This document shows positions 8,901 to 14,356 of a stretch of DNA of 21,061 nt, piece after piece; position 1 is the first letter of the stretch; each line of letters opens with the position of its first letter. A program made the translations under genes and the position numbers. The notes under the pieces are model-generated. The model saw only the letters and a program-made list of their open reading frames with translations. It ran no database searches and was not told the DNA's origin. The stretch covers positions 1 to 21,061 of the forward strand of contig CAYRFV010000073.1 of assembly GCA_964423545.1 (NCBI GenBank), in the 5' to 3' direction. Origin of the DNA: JALOOE01 sp964423545 (GTDB lineage: Bacteria; Chloroflexota; Anaerolineae; CG2-30-64-16).

Positions 8901-9436
8901 CCGTACTCCAGGCGCAGTGCTTCGGTCTGATAGGTCTGCCAGGCGTCGAACTCGTCCGCACCCTTCAGCGTGAAACCGGCCAGGAAGTCGGCGCGATAGA
9001 GCGATGCGGCATCGTTCAAGGCAGCCAGGCAGGCATCGCAGAGACGATAGGGAGGATGGCTGTGGGCCGCCGCCTCCGCCAGACCTCGGCGGAAATGCAC
9101 GACATCGACATAGAGGCCCGGCGTCTCCGGCAATCCCAGCCGATCGATTTCGATCGTCAACCGGTCTTTGCCGACGGCGCGATTCAGGTCAATAAGTGCA
9201 CGGCGCAGCGAGTTTCGCGCCCGGCCGGCGTCCTGTTCGGCCCACAGCAGCGTCGCGAGAGCGTCTCGACTGTGGGCGCGCTGCGTGACCGCCAGGTAGG
9301 CGAGCAACGCCAATGCCTTGCGGCGCTCGAAGGTCAGAGGAACGCCATCCAACTCAACCCGGGGCAGACCCAACAGCGAAATCCGCAAGTCAGCCAACTG
9401 GCACCTCGCGTCTGATTCTACCACATCCTGGCCCAT
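5987..9436 (-). CDS. SARP-family regulator: DNA-binding, BTAD, NB-ARC and TPR domains
   Basis: A 1149-aa transcription regulator of the AfsR/SARP type. An OmpR-like winged helix spans about residues 17-95 (ISLLGLPRVELDG, then RRKALALLAYLAV). A BTAD domain spans about 110-265 (DFLAGFTLKGADEFDAW, ending ELGLEPEPETTGLYRALM). An NB-ARC ATPase follows with Walker A GHGGIGKT near residues 326-333 and Walker B ILLVLDNYEHL near 392-402, then helical TPR-like repeats over about 700-1110. Proteins of this layout act as ATP-gated, signal-responsive activators. The reading frame extends upstream to a TTG at 9469, but the ATG at 9436 is chosen because GGAGAG lies 7 nt upstream and the fold begins soon after. 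It ends converging on the dehydrogenase gene and is divergent from an ATPase gene, which may be its target. The ligand is unknown. Confidence 0.85.
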   Translation of the reverse strand: MGQDVVESDARCQLADLRISLLGLPRVELDGVPLTFERRKALALLAYLAVTQRAHSRDALATLLWAEQDAGRARNSLRRALIDLNRAVGKDRLTIEIDRLGLPETPGLYVDVVHFRRGLAEAAAHSHPPYRLCDACLAALNDAASLYRADFLAGFTLKGADEFDAWQTYQTEALRLEYGQALERLATGLAGRRQYAEAIIYTRRWLSLDPLNEAAHRLLMRLFAWAGDRAASIHQYEQCTRVLAAELGLEPEPETTGLYRALMASADGGHVTAAGSGSANAPALVAPPPLHNLPPDATPLIGRERELAQIADHLAQRGCRLLTLVGHGGIGKTRLAIQAARNEIDRFNHGVYFVDLAPAAADAIASTILHALQVSERGSEPEQRLLDYLHDKEILLVLDNYEHLVAGADPAAEDGAGFIARLLAAAPHLKLLVTSRTRLNLRAEWLAPVPGLQVPPLEDHPADQRVGEPADHPEDLMTEAQAQAAPVTPSTDLEAFSASAFFLSCVRRLRPDFAPAEDEKRQIVRICRLLDGTPLALELAAGRTRTLALETLAAALQSDMRPLATTLRDVPLRHRSMRAVFEYSWQLLSPRARSILRQLSVFRGGFSAEAASSVSAATPIDLEGLVDASWLRTTAPGRFDLHGLVRQYCAEKLSTEHAGSAGEAVEPVQDRHAAYYQSFIVDRIQSTLRGKNGWVEIAPDMDNVMAAWDRLWERGDLAAIRTLAFCMHWRADRLGWYRTMAQVFAAAHRKLDALAQGREETAENHHEVILTRATFLTCQIENASRVGLREQVDAFVTQAMELMAADPIKDREWQAVHWLLRRMIAWHKQFQGDSLGSSEQFRELLLELAGEPLPLFPYTPDAHLAWRGEATYAQGFNALALGRYDEAIRSAEESIAVFRELGNEYMVAYAARVLALCLVHTGAFEQAQQWALASLKTAQAYEDRYAIAHWQLVLGRLYTAWDRRQLARIYLRRNLALTRELNLRPLLAHGLSIVGDNELASGNTAGARLYYEESLACYPEAARTQSPALAACLNGLGQVLLAAGEVPAANSHFLAALTSPLRSPADAAASIAALAQVALRRGEIDRSAELLAFVSAWAATPYALRVRVEQTLQEMAAQPAAGTHAAASARGKSRRPDDLIAELIGAQQV

Positions 9437-9453
9437 GACAGGGCTCTCCGCCC

Positions 9454-9486
9454 TGCAACGATTCTGCAACGGCGCCCTGTTATCAT
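9454..9486 (+). promoter_or_regulatory. Candidate SARP-activated promoter: two heptamers and extended -10
   Basis: TGCAACG occurs at 9454-9460 and again at 9465-9471, an 11-bp period that places both copies on one helix face. After 9 nt comes TGTTATCAT (9478-9486), an extended -10 element differing from TGnTATAAT by one base; there is no -35 box. SARP regulators are known to bind heptamer direct repeats at 11-bp spacing about 8 bp upstream of the -10 box, replacing -35 recognition. The site would drive the ATPase gene at 9557. It also lies 18 bp before the regulator's own start codon, so autoregulation is possible. Confidence 0.45.
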
Positions 9487-9556
9487 GTCGATCTGAGCAA
9501 GCCGCCGCAGAACCGACGCGTGGCGGCGCGCCCGATCACACAGCAGGCACGCGAAT

Positions 9557-10762
9557 ATGGACCCAGGCGCCGTTATCCCATCACCGTACCAACTCGACGG
9601 TCCGATCACGAGTAAACATGCGTTCATCGGCCGGTCTGAGGCGATGCAGCGAGTCTTCTCCTGGCTCGATGGATCTGAAGGGAATGCGCTGGTCATCGAA
9701 GGACAGCGCCATGTCGGCAAGACATCGTTGCTCCATGAGGTGCGTCGGCGATGGGGCGCACAAGATCGCGCCGTCCAATTCTCGCTCGAACAGTACGGCG
9801 TCGCGCCTGACCTCACCGCAGTCCTGCACGATCTGGGGCGTGAGATTATGCGCGCAACGCCGCAGATGCCCTATGGCATCGAGAGCAGGCGCTCATCGCC
9901 CGAGCACGTCGCCAGGCAACTGATCGATCTCCTGAACATGATCGGAAAGAGGCGCACAACGCGCCAGCCCCTCGTCGTGATGCTGGACGGGTTGTCGATC
10001 CCAGGCGTCGGCCGCCCGAGCACGCCGGCGGCCGCTTCGGTACGCTATTTCGCCATGATCATGCAGCAGTGCCCGAGAACCCGCTTCGTGGTGACGCTGG
10101 CACGTGATCCGGACCCCGCCCAGATGGCAGCGCCGGTGCTGCGGCAGGCCCAGCGGATGAAGATCGGCTATTTCTCACGCGCCGAGGTGGCCGAGGTGTG
10201 TCGTCTGTCGGAGCGCACCGGCCTGGCGCAGCGCCTGGAGTGGACGGATGACGCAGTCGACGCGCTCGTTGTCATGACCGACGGGCATCCCTGGCTGACG
10301 CAGGCGATCTGCGCGGGCGTGTGGCAGCAGCGCAAGCTCGCCGGGGCGTGGCACGCCGTGTCGCACCACGACCTGGAAGGACTGGAAGGGCCAGACCAGA
10401 TTCCGGCGCCAGCAGGCGACGCACTGCGCCAGCTCTGGACCGAGCTGGGTTCCGGGGCGCGCGCAGTCGTATGGTTGGTGGCGCACGAGGGATGCGGCGC
10501 CACGGTGGACGAACTGCAAGCTGTCATCCGCCGGCGCCCGCGCGGGCAGAGCGACCTGCGCCAGGCTTACAAGGCGTTGTGTGACCTTGGCCTTCTGGCA
10601 GCCGCCGGCGCCGGCGTGCGCTGCGCTCCAGCCCTGCTCGGCGTGTGGGTCAGCCAGCAGCAGGCATCTCCGCCCGATGACCCGGCGCGACTGACCGCGG
10701 CTGCGTTGGAGCCCTTCAAACCGCGCCGGCGCACACTGACCCTCGGCGGCGCCGGCGCATAA
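9557..10762 (+). CDS. P-loop ATPase with AAA/STAND-like domain, function unknown
   Basis: A 401-aa protein with an N-terminal AAA_16/STAND-type ATPase domain: FIGRSEAMQRVFSWL before the P-loop, Walker A EGQRHVGKTSLL at about residues 50-61, and a Walker B-like strand PLVVMLDGLS at about 136-145. A later DGHPWLTQAICAGVW segment (about residues 239-253) resembles the helical lid of archaeal ATPase-family (ATPase_2-like) proteins. The C-terminal part (DELQAVIRRRP... DLRQAYKALCDLGLL) looks like a winged helix. No sensor, protease, TIR or other effector domain is visible and there are no membrane segments. No strong ribosome site precedes the ATG at 9557. It is divergent from the SARP regulator and ends just upstream of the lysine operon promoter. 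A signalling or regulatory role is possible but unproven. Confidence 0.75.
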   Translation: MDPGAVIPSPYQLDGPITSKHAFIGRSEAMQRVFSWLDGSEGNALVIEGQRHVGKTSLLHEVRRRWGAQDRAVQFSLEQYGVAPDLTAVLHDLGREIMRATPQMPYGIESRRSSPEHVARQLIDLLNMIGKRRTTRQPLVVMLDGLSIPGVGRPSTPAAASVRYFAMIMQQCPRTRFVVTLARDPDPAQMAAPVLRQAQRMKIGYFSRAEVAEVCRLSERTGLAQRLEWTDDAVDALVVMTDGHPWLTQAICAGVWQQRKLAGAWHAVSHHDLEGLEGPDQIPAPAGDALRQLWTELGSGARAVVWLVAHEGCGATVDELQAVIRRRPRGQSDLRQAYKALCDLGLLAAAGAGVRCAPALLGVWVSQQQASPPDDPARLTAAALEPFKPRRRTLTLGGAGA

Positions 10763-10776
10763 CCACCGCCGCCGAT

Positions 10777-10804
10777 TTGACAGATTCCAGGAACCAGCTA
10801 TAAT
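10777..10804 (+). promoter_or_regulatory. Consensus sigma-70 promoter of the lysine operon leader
   Basis: TTGACA (10777-10782) and TATAAT (10799-10804) are both perfect consensus boxes with a 16-nt spacer, beginning 14 bp after the ATPase stop codon. Transcription should start near 10811, about 23 nt before the first leader-peptide ATG. Such a strong promoter fits an operon whose real control lies downstream in attenuation. Confidence 0.85.
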
Positions 10805-10833
10805 GCCGCCAGTTTGCCGAAAGTGACGATCCG

Positions 10834-10911
10834 ATGAACTGCCTGCCCGTTCAGAAGTCCCCGAAGTCCAAGAAGCCTTCCCTGGCCTGCAGGGACGGCG
10901 ATTTGTGCTAG
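10834..10911 (+). CDS. Leader peptide 1, lysine-rich (25 aa)
   Basis: A 25-codon ORF starting about 23 nt after the predicted transcription start and ending at TAG 10909-10911. Residues 7-16 read QKSPKSKKPS: four AAG lysine codons within seven positions (8, 11, 13, 14), plus Arg20 and three Cys. No strong Shine-Dalgarno is visible, only a weak purine stretch. I infer a regulatory leader peptide whose translation speed reports charged tRNA-Lys, because it lies between a consensus promoter and an intrinsic terminator upstream of lysine synthesis genes, and its 3' end can base-pair with that terminator. It is not expected to work as a protein. Leader-peptide attenuation has been described for the lysine cluster of Thermus, which uses the same pathway. 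Confidence 0.6.
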   Translation: MNCLPVQKSPKSKKPSLACRDGDLC

Positions 10912-10959
10912 GGACGGCAACGTCAGCAGACCCAACCAGCGCAAAAGCCCTGCCAGGCC
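10884..10959 (+). promoter_or_regulatory. Predicted antiterminator pairing of leader 1
   Basis: GGCCTGCAGGG (10884-10894), inside codons 17-21 of leader peptide 1, is complementary to CCCTGCCAGGCC (10948-10959), giving 11 base pairs with one bulged C. The second segment is the left arm and loop of terminator 1, so the two structures exclude each other. The last lysine codon ends 8 nt before the first segment. A ribosome stalled at the earlier lysine codons would leave it free to pair and prevent termination, while continuous translation would mask it. Mechanism inferred from sequence only. Confidence 0.5.
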
Positions 10960-10988
10960 AAAGAGAAGCCGGGCGGGGCTTTTTGTTT
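10943..10988 (+). terminator. Intrinsic terminator 1 (attenuator 1)
   Basis: AAAAGCCCTGCC (10943-10954) pairs with GGCGGGGCTTTT (10972-10983) in a 12-bp stem with one G-T wobble. The 17-nt loop can add a small GGC/GCC stem. A T-rich run TTTTTGTTT follows from 10980. It begins 31 nt after the leader peptide 1 stop codon. It lies 176 bp after the ATPase stop but downstream of the lysine promoter, so it acts on the lysine transcript. Confidence 0.8.
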
Positions 10989-11042
10989 GAGCGGATGACG
11001 CCGCGGCCACCAGGCCAATCCGACGAATCGAGGAAAGATCCG

Positions 11043-11114
11043 ATGCGTCTTCCACCCATCGCCAAGCGTGCAAAGAAGCAGGTCAACAGCCGGCCAGACT
11101 GGAGGTCTGGATAG
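11043..11114 (+). CDS. Leader peptide 2, lysine/arginine-rich (23 aa)
   Basis: A 23-codon ORF with a good ribosome site, AGGAAAG (11031-11037), 5 nt before the ATG, ending at TAG 11112-11114. The middle reads AKRAKKQ, with Lys at 8, 11 and 12, Arg at 9, and further Arg at 2, 18 and 22. An in-frame ATG at 10995 would give a longer peptide but lacks a ribosome site. It repeats the plan of leader 1: peptide, 32-nt gap, terminator. CCAGAC (11094-11099) and GTCTGG (11105-11110) form a hairpin near its end, and GCCAGACT (11093-11100) could instead pair with AGTCTGGC (11163-11170) inside terminator 2. It is inferred to sense lysine and possibly arginine supply. No gene-like protein function is expected. 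Confidence 0.55.
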   Translation: MRLPPIAKRAKKQVNSRPDWRSG

Positions 11115-11146
11115 GTCGCTGGCGCGCACGATGAATCAGGCAGCGC

Positions 11147-11184
11147 AGCCCCTTCCGCCGAAAGTCTGGCGGAAGGGGCTTTTT
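11147..11184 (+). terminator. Intrinsic terminator 2 (attenuator 2)
   Basis: AGCCCCTTCCGCC (11147-11159) and GGCGGAAGGGGCT (11168-11180) form a perfect 13-bp GC-rich stem with an 8-nt loop, followed by a run of five T (11180-11184). It stands 32 nt after the leader peptide 2 stop and 41 nt before lysW. A strong terminator directly before a biosynthetic operon on the same strand, downstream of the promoter, is the classic mark of attenuation. Confidence 0.88.
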
Positions 11185-11225
11185 CTTGGTCAACCAACCT
11201 ATGACACCAGAAAGGAACTCACACC

Positions 11226-11396
11226 ATGTCGTACGAAACCATCTGTCCGGAATGCGAAGGCCCGGTCGTGCTGCGCGATCCAATGCAGGGAGAGATTATC
11301 CCGTGCGCTGCGTGCGGCGCGGACCTCGAAGTGCGCTCCCTCGAACCGTTGCGCCTTGACCTGGCGCCCGAAGAAGAAGAGGATTGGGGCGAATGA
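11226..11396 (+). CDS. lysW: LysW, amino-group carrier protein
   Basis: A 56-aa acidic carrier protein. Two CxxC pairs (Cys7/Cys10 and Cys27/Cys30) form a zinc ribbon, and the C terminus is EDWGE, the hallmark of LysW. The gamma-carboxyl of the final Glu56 becomes linked to the alpha-amino group of aminoadipate; the carrier protects that amino group and presents intermediates to LysZ, LysY, LysJ and LysK through its acidic surface (known from Thermus). AAAGGA (11211-11216) lies 9 nt before the ATG. Its stop codon overlaps the lysX start as ATGA, so the two proteins are translationally coupled. It is the first structural gene after the tandem attenuator. The C-terminal motif makes the call secure. 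Confidence 0.95.
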   Translation: MSYETICPECEGPVVLRDPMQGEIIPCAACGADLEVRSLEPLRLDLAPEEEEDWGE

Positions 11397-12316
11397 CGGG
11401 CAGCGTCCGCGTCGCCGTACTCGTCTCCCGCATTCGCGTGGAGGAGAAGCTGCTGCTGACCGCCCTGGAGGCCAGCGGCGCAGCCGTCCAGGTGATCAAC
11501 GACGATGAACTGATTCTGCCCGTCGTCGGCGACCGGCCGGCGATCGAGGCTGACGTCGTGCTGGAACGTTCTGTCAGTGCGGCGCGCGGCATCTATGCAC
11601 TGCGCATCCTGGAGGCGCACGGCTATCGCACCGTCAACCAGCATGCCACGGCAGCCGTCTGTTGGGATAAGTTGATGACCACAGCCGCTCTGGCTGAAGC
11701 GGGCGCACCGCAGCCGCGCATCAAAGTTGCCTTCACGCCCGAATCGGCGCTGGCAGCGATCGAGCAGTTCGGTTACCCCGTGGTGCTCAAGCCGGTGGTG
11801 GGTTCGTGGGGACGCCTGCTGTCGAAGATCAACGACCGGGATTCCGCCGAGACGGTGCTGGAACACAAAGATGTCCTGGGTTCGTATCAACACGGCATCT
11901 ACTACATTCAGGAATACATCAAGAAACCCGGCCGGGACATTCGCGCCTTCGTTGTCGGCGATCAGACCATCTGCGCCATCTATCGTGCGTCCGCTCACTG
12001 GATCACGAACACTGCGCGCGGCGGCCAGGCAAGCAACTGCCCGGTGACGCCGGAACTCAACGCGCTCTGCCAGCGAGCGGCGCGGGCAGTAGGAGGCGGG
12101 GTGCTGGCAATCGATGTGCTAGAAGACCCTGATCGTGGTTTTCTGGTGAACGAGGTCAACCACACCATGGAATTCCGCAACTCCATTCACACCACGGGTG
12201 TTGACATCCCCAGTCGCGTCGTCGACTATGTGCTGGCCGTCGGACGCAGCGGCGGCGACGGCGAATACCCGGCCGGCATCGCCCATCCGCCGGCCATCTC
12301 CGAGGCCGCTCCATGA
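11393..12316 (+). CDS. lysX: LysX, alpha-aminoadipate--LysW ligase
   Basis: A 307-aa ATP-grasp enzyme (RimK/LysX family) that uses ATP to couple the amino group of alpha-aminoadipate to the C-terminal Glu of LysW. ATP-grasp features include GYPVVLKPVVGSWGRLLSKIND (central domain), the YYIQEYIKKPGRDIRAFVVGD strand-turn, and the metal/substrate motif NEVNHTMEFRNS near residues 255-266, which is characteristic of LysX. The ATG at 11393 overlaps the lysW stop by ATGA; a TTG at 11384 would only add three residues. It is slightly longer than Thermus LysX (about 280 aa) because of a Gly/Ala/Pro-rich tail. Whether it also takes glutamate (ArgX-like, for arginine) cannot be settled by eye. Its stop overlaps the lysY start by ATGA. 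Confidence 0.92.
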   Translation: MTGSVRVAVLVSRIRVEEKLLLTALEASGAAVQVINDDELILPVVGDRPAIEADVVLERSVSAARGIYALRILEAHGYRTVNQHATAAVCWDKLMTTAALAEAGAPQPRIKVAFTPESALAAIEQFGYPVVLKPVVGSWGRLLSKINDRDSAETVLEHKDVLGSYQHGIYYIQEYIKKPGRDIRAFVVGDQTICAIYRASAHWITNTARGGQASNCPVTPELNALCQRAARAVGGGVLAIDVLEDPDRGFLVNEVNHTMEFRNSIHTTGVDIPSRVVDYVLAVGRSGGDGEYPAGIAHPPAISEAAP

Positions 12317-13401
12317 CCGATCCCATTCGCGTTTCCATCGTGGGCGGCTCAGGTTATGGAGGCGGAGAGTTGCTGCGCCTCTTGCTCGGCCATCCCCGGG
12401 TCGAGATTGCCCAAGTGACATCTGAGAGCCACACCGGCGAATACGCCCATAGCCTGCACCCGAATCTGCGTCCTGCGGGGCGACGCATCTCGACCGACCC
12501 ACTGGCCCGCCCGACCGCCGCACCGCCGATCCGTTTCACCTCCGCCAGCGAGCTCCAGCCGTGTGATGTGCTCTTCCTCGCACTGCCGCACGGCGAAGCC
12601 CAGAAACGCATCGAGAAGGTCGCCAGCCTGGCCAGCCACATCATCGACCTTTCAGCCGATTTTCGCATCCACGACCAGTCGCTTTACCAGCGTTACTACG
12701 GGGAGCCGCATGCGGCTGCCTCCTGGCAGGAGCGTTTCGTCTATGGACTGCCCGAGATCAGCCGAGAGCAGTTGCGCGCGGCAAGCTATGCCAGCGGCGT
12801 CGGCTGCAACGCGACGGCTGCGATACTGGCGCTGCTGCCCGTGGTGCGGGCGGGCTTGCTGCTGCCGGAACAGCGGATCGTGGTGGACATCAAGGCCGGC
12901 TCGTCGGAGGGGGGTGCATCCGCCAGCGCGGCGTCGCACCATCCGGAGCGCCGCGATGCCGTGCGCTCGTTCGCGCCGGTAGGTCACCGTCACGAGGCGG
13001 AAGTAATCCAGGCGCTCGGACGCGAGGATATCTACCTCTCCGTCACTTCCATCGAACTGGTGCGCGGCGTGTTGGCGACGGCGCATGCCTGGACGCCGCC
13101 AGGCACGACCGACAAGGAACTCTGGCGCGCCTACCGTGCGGTCTACGGCCAGGAGCCGTTCGTTCGCATCGTCCACGAACGCAGCGGCATCTATCGCCAC
13201 CCGGAGCCGAAGCTGCTGGCCGGCACCAACCTGGCGGACGTCGGCTGGGAGCTCGACCCCAGGACAGGCCGCCTGGTGGCGCTTGCCGCCATCGATAACC
13301 TGGGCAAGGGCGCGGCAGGAGCCGCGGTCCAATGCATGAATCTGATGCTCGGCTGGGACGAGACGCTGGGCCTGGAATTCACGGGATTGCATCCCGTCTG
13401 A
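12313..13401 (+). CDS. lysY: LysY, LysW-aminoadipate semialdehyde dehydrogenase
   Basis: A 362-aa ArgC-family reductase that converts LysW-bound aminoadipate 6-phosphate to the semialdehyde with NADPH. The N-terminal Rossmann motif is GGSGYGGGELLRLL. The catalytic cysteine is Cys165 in GVGCNATAA, the LysY-type form of the ArgC active-site motif. The catalytic His lies in VGHRHEAEV (around 224-227). A typical C-terminal segment follows (TGRLVALAAIDNLGKGAAGAA). In the arginine pathway the same fold acts on N-acetylglutamyl phosphate; the LysW/LysX neighbours indicate the carrier-bound substrate. The gene starts inside the lysX stop (ATGA). A 91-bp gap separates it from lysZ, the first sizeable gap in the operon. 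Confidence 0.93.
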   Translation: MTDPIRVSIVGGSGYGGGELLRLLLGHPRVEIAQVTSESHTGEYAHSLHPNLRPAGRRISTDPLARPTAAPPIRFTSASELQPCDVLFLALPHGEAQKRIEKVASLASHIIDLSADFRIHDQSLYQRYYGEPHAAASWQERFVYGLPEISREQLRAASYASGVGCNATAAILALLPVVRAGLLLPEQRIVVDIKAGSSEGGASASAASHHPERRDAVRSFAPVGHRHEAEVIQALGREDIYLSVTSIELVRGVLATAHAWTPPGTTDKELWRAYRAVYGQEPFVRIVHERSGIYRHPEPKLLAGTNLADVGWELDPRTGRLVALAAIDNLGKGAAGAAVQCMNLMLGWDETLGLEFTGLHPV

Positions 13402-13492
13402 TCCCGGACCGACGGACCTGGGCGGCGAGGCGGCGAGAGACAGTCGCTCCTCACGCACGGATCCGAAATCGGCCGTCGGCCATGGAGCGATC

Positions 13493-14356
13493 ATGAACAC
13501 AATTGTCATTAAGCTGGGCGGCGCGGCGGGCGTGGACGCCGAGGCAGTGCTGGCCGATGTGGCTGGGCTGGCAGCCGATGGCCGCCAGGTCGTGCTGGTG
13601 CACGGCACATCGGCGGCGGCGGATGCGCTGACGCAGCGCGCCGGCGTACCCGTGCGTCAGATCACATCGCCCTCGGGCCACGTCAGTCGCTACACCGACC
13701 CGGAGACGCTGGAGCTGTACGTCGCGGCCGCGGCCGGCCAGGTCAACAAGCGCCTGGTCGCAAGCCTCCAGAGACGCGGCTGCAACGCAGTCGGCCTCTC
13801 CGGCGTGGATGGGCGGCTGCTGATCGCCCGGCGCAAGGATGCGGTGCGCGCGATCGAGAACGGCCGCCAGCGCATCATCCGCGACGACTACACCGGGCAG
13901 CTCGAATCCGCCAACGGCGATCTGCTGCGACTGTTGTTGGCTTCCGGCTTCACGCCGGTCATTGCGCCGCTGGCGCTGGGCGCCGATGGGGAGCGGCTCA
14001 ACGTGGACGGCGACCGGGCCGCCGCGCTCGTGGCCGGCAGCCTCGATGCCGCCGCGTTGGTGCTGCTGAGCAACGTGCCGGGCCTGCTGGCGAATTACCC
14101 TGACGAGTCCAGCCTGATCCGCCGCCTGTCACCGCAGCAGTTGGGACGCGCGGAGGAGTTGGCGCAGGGACGCATGAAAAAGAAGATCCTGGCCGCGCGC
14201 GAGGCTTTGCACGCCGGCGTCTCCGCCGTTATCATCGCCGACTCGCGGCGGCCCGAACCGATTCGCGCTGCGTTGGCCGAAGAGGGCACGCTGATCTCCG
14301 ATCTCGGGGTTCCGGTCTCGGATCTGTTCCGTCAACGGGAGTTGGCGGCCCTATGA
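13493..14356 (+). CDS. lysZ: LysZ, LysW-aminoadipate kinase
   Basis: A 287-aa amino acid kinase family protein (ArgB-like) that phosphorylates the side-chain carboxyl of LysW-bound alpha-aminoadipate. The phosphate-binding N terminus is IVIKLGGAAG (Lys8). The substrate loop VLVHGTSAAADALTQRAG and the RIIRDDYTGQLESANGDLL segment match LysZ rather than classic ArgB. The ATP-site region reads LNVDGDRAAALVA, and GRMKKKILAAREAL follows. GGAG (13484-13487) lies 5 nt before the ATG. Its stop overlaps the lysJ start as ATGA. The 91 bp ahead of it has no visible terminator, so it is probably in the same transcript as lysWXY. Confidence 0.93.
   Translation: MNTIVIKLGGAAGVDAEAVLADVAGLAADGRQVVLVHGTSAAADALTQRAGVPVRQITSPSGHVSRYTDPETLELYVAAAAGQVNKRLVASLQRRGCNAVGLSGVDGRLLIARRKDAVRAIENGRQRIIRDDYTGQLESANGDLLRLLLASGFTPVIAPLALGADGERLNVDGDRAAALVAGSLDAAALVLLSNVPGLLANYPDESSLIRRLSPQQLGRAEELAQGRMKKKILAAREALHAGVSAVIIADSRRPEPIRAALAEEGTLISDLGVPVSDLFRQRELAAL

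Noticed and set aside
10905..11114. Longer 69-codon reading of the second leader ORF
   Set aside because: It would read through terminator 1 and has no ribosome site; the ATG at 11043 has AGGAAAG at proper spacing.
10811..11225. Lysine riboswitch or T-box in the lysW leader
   Set aside because: No T-box TGGNACCGCG element and no recognisable lysine-riboswitch core were found; two translated-looking Lys/Arg-rich ORFs with terminators explain the region better.
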